NCBI RefSeq assembly: GCF_004359215.1
Contig: NC_090618.1
Location: 2,323,515 to 2,334,857, forward strand
Reading direction: 5' to 3'
Length of the DNA stretch: 11,343 bases
From: Bremia lactucae
Taxonomy: Eukaryota > Oomycota > Peronosporomycetes > Peronosporales > Peronosporaceae
In this document: positions 7,172-11,343 of the stretch, piece by piece
Numbering within the stretch: the first letter of the stretch is position 1
Layout: each line of letters opens with the position of its first letter
Position numbers and translations under genes: made by a program
Notes under the pieces: generated by a model
Database searches by the model: none
Told to the model about the DNA's origin: nothing
The model's input: only the letters and a program-made list of their open reading frames with translations

Positions 7172-8987
7172 ACAAGCTAATGTTAGTTAAAGGAATGTAG
7201 TCTGCGGATATTTCTCGTCTAGGCTCGTTCCGAGCAATGCGTCCATGCAGAGCACCGTATGTCCCCTCATCGCTTACTTATTAGCACACAAGTCTTGGGG
7301 TTTCCAGCGTAAGCAACTGACTTCCAAGCTCCTCATAGCAATCCGTCTTGTGCGTTTTGTTTGATGGCGTTTTCTATGGTGAAGCATGTCCAGATAGCGC
7401 ACCGCCTTGGCAATAGCTTTTAAAAGCAATAAAAGTCGGCACATGCCATGCAGGCTCCGCCTTCGAGTCTGCGTCGAGTGTGAATCTTCTATCTACTCTA
7501 TTGCGCTATCATTAACGCCTCAACATCTAAAGCAAGTGATTGGATTGCTTTTACAAATACACGTGTTCATTAGTTCTGCCTCAAATGGGAAGGACAGCGC
7601 TGGGGCGTTGTAATTTATCGCAATGTTTAGCTTAAGGTTTATATTGAGTCCTCGAGCACTTGGCTCGAAACGAACCTGATGTTTAAGGAGGTCGAGAACA
7701 ACAGAGACCGTGTTTCAGAGCCAAGGAATTGCTCACTTTCCAATTCATTAAAGCACCGCCCCTCTGCACCGTTTTACTAGCGAGTTCATGTGTTGATTAC
7801 CCACGCAATTGCGTAAGGTCGCCATTTTTGCCATGCAGTAATTCCGTCGCTGAAATTTTAAATTCGCGACCTTTTAACGACGGCGGCATTACAAGTAATG
7901 TGGCACACTTATGGATATTTCAGCGTTGCAACGCAAGACAGGCTAATACAAACATTTCATCATATCTGTGTAACCGAATAACCGAATGATCGTAGACGCT
8001 ACATTTAGCCCTCTCAAACTTGATCTAAAAGCGGCGTAAGAAACATGTGGTTCAAGAAAGTTTTAGCGGCGACATTAAAGCCGCCAGATAGGTGTCATTA
8101 AACTGATGCAAGAGCAGATATTATTAATGAGCAACTTTTAAAATACATTTATTTAACATTTCATTAAAAGAGGCTTTTTTGGCCGGACGTCATCAAACCC
8201 TTAAAATTCAATATGGTTGAGGTAATAAAGATTGTAAGATTAGTGTGGTGAAATGATGAAATCTCTTTTCGCGCATTACACAGCAAGTATTTTCTCGACC
8301 GATTGCTGGTTGACGATTCACTGAAGCTCGTTAAGACAGGCTAACACTTGATTTTTACACCGTTATAATTTACTGAAGATAGGGTTGCACTTAGATGTTG
8401 CATTGCAACGTTTTTATTGATAAGGTCGATCCTGGTACGTTTCTTAATGCACGAGTCCGTTGTGTGGTTTGCTAGAAGCGTTGCACGAAAACGATTGATG
8501 CTCTTTGCAAATGCCAGTTTCGAATGGGCGCACGTATATGCACGAAGCATTACATGACAATGCTTTATCGATTAGCAGCGATGAATTTTCATAGTAAGGC
8601 AGACGTTTAGCAAGCACGTTCAGGTGACAGGGGCAGTTTCTGTAAACCTCCTTCGTTACAGAATTAAGCGCCTTTCCTAAAGGATGTTAGGGAGCTAATT
8701 GGCGCAGTGAGCACCAGTGCAATCTTACGACATACAAAAGAAAGACATCATTCCGGATGTCCTGGCAGACAGAACAAATCGACACAATTATTTCGAAGAT
8801 TCATGAGCTTGCTGACCAATTGGCTCCAATCATTCAATGCCACGCCACATCATTTCTATCACTCTGCTTCGCGGAAAAGGCAAAAAAAAAAGTCACTGTT
8901 CCATTCGATACGTAAGTTTTATTATGATCCACACGTACTTTGACCTAACCCGCCCCTAAAGGTGTCTAACAATTACCGTCTGGTTGC
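7172..8987. other. Gene-free intergenic region
   Basis: I find no convincing gene, tRNA or transposon domain on either strand. Open frames of up to 86 codons occur, but they begin at non-ATG codons or encode low-information sequence. The region includes an AT-rich tract at about 8110-8240, a C/D-box-like pair near 8253-8324 that I rejected, and a small inverted repeat at 8638-8663. It presumably contains the 3' end of the RPC1 transcript and the upstream region of the gene at 9098. Confidence 0.6.
8638..8663. repeat. Small inverted repeat
   Basis: TTCTGTAA and TTACAGAA form perfect 8-bp arms with a 10-base spacer. A second pair, GCGCC near 8668 and GGCGC near 8701, brackets the following 30 bases. 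These may be the ends of a small degraded element, but no longer terminal repeat or coding sequence supports that. Confidence 0.3.
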
Positions 8988-8996
8988 TATAAATAA
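8988..8996 (+). promoter_or_regulatory. TATA box candidate for the gene at 9098
   Basis: TATAAATAA is a canonical TATA sequence about 100 bp before the ATG at 9098. Transcription would start near 9015-9025. In that case an ATG at 9016 or 9043 opens an upstream frame that runs to 9159, overlapping the main start out of frame. Many oomycete promoters lack TATA, so the match is suggestive only. Confidence 0.4.
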
Positions 8997-9097
8997 GACG
9001 ACTGACCTGTTTTTAATGCCGGGGCACCCGCCTGCTGACTCCATGCTGCTGCTCTCTGGTCAAGCGTTGTACGCAAGCTTTTACAGTTGGATTCCCA

Positions 9098-9655
9098 ATG
9101 GCCAAGTCAGATCTCATTCAAACCGACACAACACACACTGCCATGGAGGCGGCAGATGAACGCACCGCGACAATTGAATGCAAAAAGCACGTCCGGTGGG
9201 GAAGTGTGAGTGTGCTAGAATTTCGTATCGGCTACAACGCGAGTACCGTGCCCGAGAGTGGTGGTCCACCTGTAGGACTCTTGGGGCGTCCAATACGTCA
9301 CTCGTATCTTGAGCTTTCGATCGATGACGACATGGCGAGAGAGCGCAATAATGTGGAATCGGCGTTGGTGACAACAATGCCGCCGTCGTCGAGCAACAAC
9401 CGGCGGTGTCGCACCGAGCTATGGCTGGACCCTATGGCACGTGTGCGCATTGTAGCGGAACAGCATGCGCTCTCGGAGGACGACATTGCGCTAATTTGTC
9501 AAGACGTGCGAGTGACGCTGGACTGGCGCGCGCTTTCGTGTATGGATGAGGTGACCGAAAAAACACTCGGCGTCTTGCGTGTACCGCTGAATTCACGGCA
9601 TTTTCGATGTAGTGCCGTGTGCAATACGACGCGTTCAAAAGTTTTGCTCTATTGA
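9098..9655 (+). CDS. Small stramenopile-type protein of unknown function
   Basis: The 185-residue protein has no domain with a known reaction. Two blocks stand out. Residues 32-59 run V-R-W-G-S-V-S-V-L-E-F, then IGYNASTVPESGGPPVG. This fits a pattern I know from many uncharacterised diatom and oomycete proteins: V-x-F/W-x-x-V-x-V-x-E-F/Y, then a glycine-containing segment and G-P-P/x-V. Residues 109-148 (LWLDPMARVRIVAEQHALSEDDIALI and following) resemble the helical block often found after it in those proteins. Residues 30-34 (KHVRW) also fit the RVxF docking consensus for protein phosphatase 1. No signal peptide or membrane segment is seen. Either ATG 9098 or M16 (9143, G at -3 and +4) could start it; both precede the conserved block. 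The frame is intact and intronless. I am fairly sure it is a real gene and unsure of its function. Confidence 0.7.
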   Translation: MAKSDLIQTDTTHTAMEAADERTATIECKKHVRWGSVSVLEFRIGYNASTVPESGGPPVGLLGRPIRHSYLELSIDDDMARERNNVESALVTTMPPSSSNNRRCRTELWLDPMARVRIVAEQHALSEDDIALICQDVRVTLDWRALSCMDEVTEKTLGVLRVPLNSRHFRCSAVCNTTRSKVLLY

Positions 9656-10190
9656 GCCGTTACTACAAAGGCTGCTGCGCTTGATGCGAGCAGTGATAGG
9701 CAGAGGAACACCGCTTGAAGGGATTATTAACTTGATGCGATGCACCCGTACGTGTTCTGTAAAATCTAGTATTTATTGTTCCGTAAAGGTAAAGATTGAC
9801 ACAGCGTATTGCCTTTTTTACTAAATTATTGCGAACTACATTTTATATTCGTATCATATTCGGACGAGTTTTTTTTTCCTCAGCTGAACGCAACTGCAAG
9901 GCTATCTTTTATTTTTGAGGGAAAAGCCATAAACGAAACAGACGAAGCTAATACCGCTGATTAAATCCTTTCCGTCATCTTTGACCGAGCATTGTATGGC
10001 TAGATCAATTCAAGGAGCAGTGAAGATTTCCTGCAGCTGGGTGACATAAATAGGAATGAACTTTTAAGAGCAATCTTCAATAGATTGGGTATGAGGCAGG
10101 GTTCCGTTACATAAATGATATCTCATTACATTTGATAAGTCGTAAGGGCTAATATCTCTGTAAGCGATAGCTTTGTGTTGGTGTTTGGGC
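9656..10190. other. Intergenic region, nothing recognised until LTR relics
   Basis: No gene or RNA is visible. The only ORF crossing the end of the 9098 gene encodes low-information sequence. The last 90 bases, from about 10100, may belong to the LTR-like relic that follows, because they lie downstream of its TATA-like box on the minus strand, but I could not align them to anything else in the window. Confidence 0.5.
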
Positions 10191-10339
10191 TTTCTATATA
10201 AATGGAATTGTACAAAGAAGTCCAAAACAATTATCCATTATTAATTTTGACTCAATCGTTTCAGTATTACCAAATTTGGTAATATTGAGGCAACAAGACA
10301 ATAATTCTGTTGATTGGTTGATCTAAGTTTAGATCAACC
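10191..10339 (-). repeat. LTR-like dispersed repeat, copy 2 (inverted)
   Basis: The reverse complement aligns with 2370-2520. It carries a near-ideal hairpin, GGTTGATCTAA (10316-10326) with TTAGATCAACC (10329-10339), 11 paired bases around a 2-base loop. It also holds a perfect 20-bp palindrome, TATTACCAAATTTGGTAATA (10265-10284), and on the minus strand a TATA-like box (complement of 10195-10202). The order hairpin, palindrome, TATA is the same as in copy 1. I read it as an LTR fragment of an unidentified retrotransposon. Confidence 0.65.
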
Positions 10340-10436
10340 CCGCCATCGCTCATGACACGATTGGGCGATGCGCAAGGAGGCGCTATACATAGTTAGTGAT
10401 TAATATATTGAAGTAGATCGTTACGTAGGAACTTAA

Positions 10437-10530
10437 TAAATTAATACAGTTTCATTTTTTCTGTAACGGGCTAAAGTTGCCCTTATGTTACACAGTCCCC
10501 GTTAAGTACACTTGGTGTACTTAAGGGGAT
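10437..10530 (+). repeat. LTR relic of a gypsy-type element
   Basis: TTAATACAGTTTCATTT near the start almost matches a tract inside the minus-strand LTR (745-764), so this is a related LTR in the opposite orientation. Two hairpins follow: TGTAACGGGC...GCCC-TTAT-GTTACA (10462-10492), and CCCCGTTAAGTACAC (10497-10511) with GTGTACTTAAGGGG (10515-10528) around a TTG loop with one bulged G. LTR borders are not clear and the piece is probably truncated. Confidence 0.55.
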
Positions 10531-10785
10531 GATCAATTACTAAATAATAGTAATGCAGACAAACATGGAAGAGCAAATGTTCATTCATTTAACATTAATG
10601 ATCTAGTGCTACTCTCTACGGTAAACCTACCTAAGCGTGTAGTCACAAATGTGGGTAGCAGTAGACTACTACCCAAGTTCATTGGGCCTTTCCGTGTACT
10701 GTATCGCAGAGGCAATGCGTACACAAAAGAATTGCCACGTAGGATGCGTTCAGACCCAACACTCGGGTGTGGTGCACATTTGTGA
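10528..10785 (+). pseudogene. Ty3/gypsy pol remnant, integrase C-terminal end
   Basis: An open frame without a start codon runs to a TGA at 10783-10785. It includes NADKHGRANVHSFNINDLVL, LLPKFIGPFRVL and GNAYTKELPRRMR, which I recognise as the C-terminal end of gypsy integrase/pol: the GPF/Y-type module with the usual G-PF-V and AY-L-P spacing. The reverse transcriptase, RNase H and integrase core are absent, and the frame is cut off at its left by the LTR relic. After PRRMR the sequence departs from the expected continuation and stops within about 8 codons, so the end is degraded or frameshifted. It lies on the opposite strand from the gag at the left edge, so the two do not belong to one element. 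Confidence 0.8.
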
Positions 10786-10793
10786 CCAACCCT

Positions 10794-10822
10794 TGTGAAT
10801 GTGATGCATGGGTGCATTCACA
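10794..10822. repeat. Inverted repeat after pol remnant
   Basis: TGTGAATG (10794-10801) and CATTCACA (10815-10822) form perfect 8-bp arms. A purine tract, AGAAGGGA (10824-10831), follows directly and could be the polypurine tract that precedes a 3' LTR. Confidence 0.35.
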
Positions 10823-10831
10823 TTAGAAGGG

Positions 10832-10943
10832 ATGACGCCCAGCGTCATCCGTTAACGCGAGGTAGCTAAAGACACACGCAATCAGAGCAAATGTATTCTT
10901 AAGAAACATCCTAATGGGCAAAAATAGGTATACGGGTCTAACA
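10832..10943 (+). repeat. LTR-like tract, copy A
   Basis: This tract starts just after the purine run and the pol remnant, the position expected for a 3' LTR. It contains CAGCGTCATCCGTTAACGCG (from 10840) and AAAAATAGGTA (from 10920), both shared with copy B at about 70% identity overall. At its start GATGACGC (10831-10838) pairs with GCGTCATC (10842-10849). It is cut off at about 10943 by unrelated GC-rich sequence. Confidence 0.55.
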
Positions 10944-11144
10944 TGAAAGAAAAACCAGGCTAAAACCACTCCTGGGTACGGCGCCGGGAGGTGTAATGAA
11001 CGACCCGGGAGCTGGGGAGGGAGCCGCTACGTCGTGTCGCATAGCGTGACACGATAGGAAAACTGCCTTGTCTCGGACCCGGACCCGAAAAGTCCCAAAG
11101 TTACTGTGGGCACAACCCCCCCTCCGGGGGGCGGCTGGAACTTG
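10944..11144. other. GC-rich insert between LTR-like copies
   Basis: About 200 bp markedly richer in G and C than its flanks. It holds two strong hairpins, TCGTGTC/GACACGA (11032-11054) and CCCCCC/GGGGGG (11116-11131), plus a short GGACCC repetition near 11079-11090. I see no coding frame, tRNA box or transposon domain. It could be a fragment of an untranslated retroelement region or a separate insertion. Confidence 0.4.
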
Positions 11145-11343
11145 AAAATACCAGCGTCATCCGTTACGCGACGTATCTAGAAAGTCACACTCGCAATACA
11201 TATTAAATGTTATCTATATAGAAAACATTTTAATTGGTAAAAATAGGTACTTGTGTTTAATTCTATTAAATATAAATCAGTCTGAAAACTACTTCCTACT
11301 TGGTAAGTGCGCACGAGGAGACGGATTACCGCTCCCGTGACGA
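11145..11343 (+). repeat. LTR-like tract, copy B (runs off the window)
   Basis: CAGCGTCATCCGTTACGCG (from 11152) through AAAAATAGGTA (about 11239) aligns with copy A with several small indels. The sequence then continues past the point where copy A is broken, through an AT-rich stretch to the right edge. I take it as another, less interrupted LTR copy; its end is outside the window. Confidence 0.5.

Noticed and set aside
7407..7989. Short plus-strand open frames of 68 and 86 codons
   Set aside because: The 7729 frame begins with TTG, neither has a motif, and composition does not resemble the neighbouring genes.
8253..8324. Possible box C/D snoRNA (ATGATGA near 8253, CTGA near 8321)
   Set aside because: There is no terminal stem and no guide stretch that I could match to rRNA. 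Boxes this short occur often by chance.
8707..8943. 78-codon plus-strand open frame
   Set aside because: It begins with GTG in a eukaryotic context, is low in information and ends in a lysine run from a poly-A tract.
10581..10817. 78-codon minus-strand open frame
   Set aside because: It is antisense to the recognisable gypsy pol remnant on the plus strand.
11116..11131. C/G hairpin as a transcription terminator
   Set aside because: It lacks a following T run, and bacterial-type terminators are not expected in a nuclear oomycete genome.
1..11343. CRISPR array, prophage or bacterial operon
   Set aside because: No regular short repeats with unique spacers, and the genes are eukaryotic (RNA polymerase III, gypsy elements).

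Overview
The window looks like a piece of nuclear chromosome from an oomycete, probably a Phytophthora or downy-mildew type (Peronosporales). Four things point there: Ty3/gypsy gag and pol remnants of a type I associate with Phytophthora genomes; a near-consensus oomycete core promoter at 1261-1276; intronless, tightly written genes; and a small protein with a motif architecture shared by stramenopiles. The species call is an inference, because no rRNA or other marker gene is present.

Layout: 1-1042 is the 5' end of a Ty3/gypsy retrotransposon on the minus strand (gag with an in-frame stop, primer-binding site, complete 432-bp LTR with perfect 10-bp terminal inverted repeats). 1439-2317 encodes an intact YqaJ/lambda-exonuclease-like nuclease. 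2370-2520 is an LTR-like repeat copy that ends about 55 bp before the next start codon. 2576-7171 is a complete, intronless gene for the largest subunit of RNA polymerase III (RPC1). About 1.9 kb of gene-free sequence follows. 9098-9655 encodes a small protein of unknown function with stramenopile-type motifs. 9656-10190 holds nothing I recognise. 10191-11343 is a pile of retroelement relics: an inverted copy of the 2370 repeat, an LTR piece, the C-terminal end of a gypsy pol frame, and two diverged copies of an LTR-like tract around a GC-rich insert.

The three genes do not form a pathway. RPC1 is housekeeping transcription machinery, the nuclease resembles phage and large-DNA-virus recombination enzymes, and the third protein is uncharacterised. 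All three lie on the plus strand in a gene island bracketed by retroelement debris. The best leads are the intact phage/virus-type nuclease in a eukaryotic chromosome, a serine replacing a near-universal glycine in the RPC1 trigger-loop region, the unusual RPC1 5' end (an LTR-like repeat as promoter, an overlapping upstream ORF, an N-terminal extension), and twin hairpins with identical apices in the gypsy LTR.
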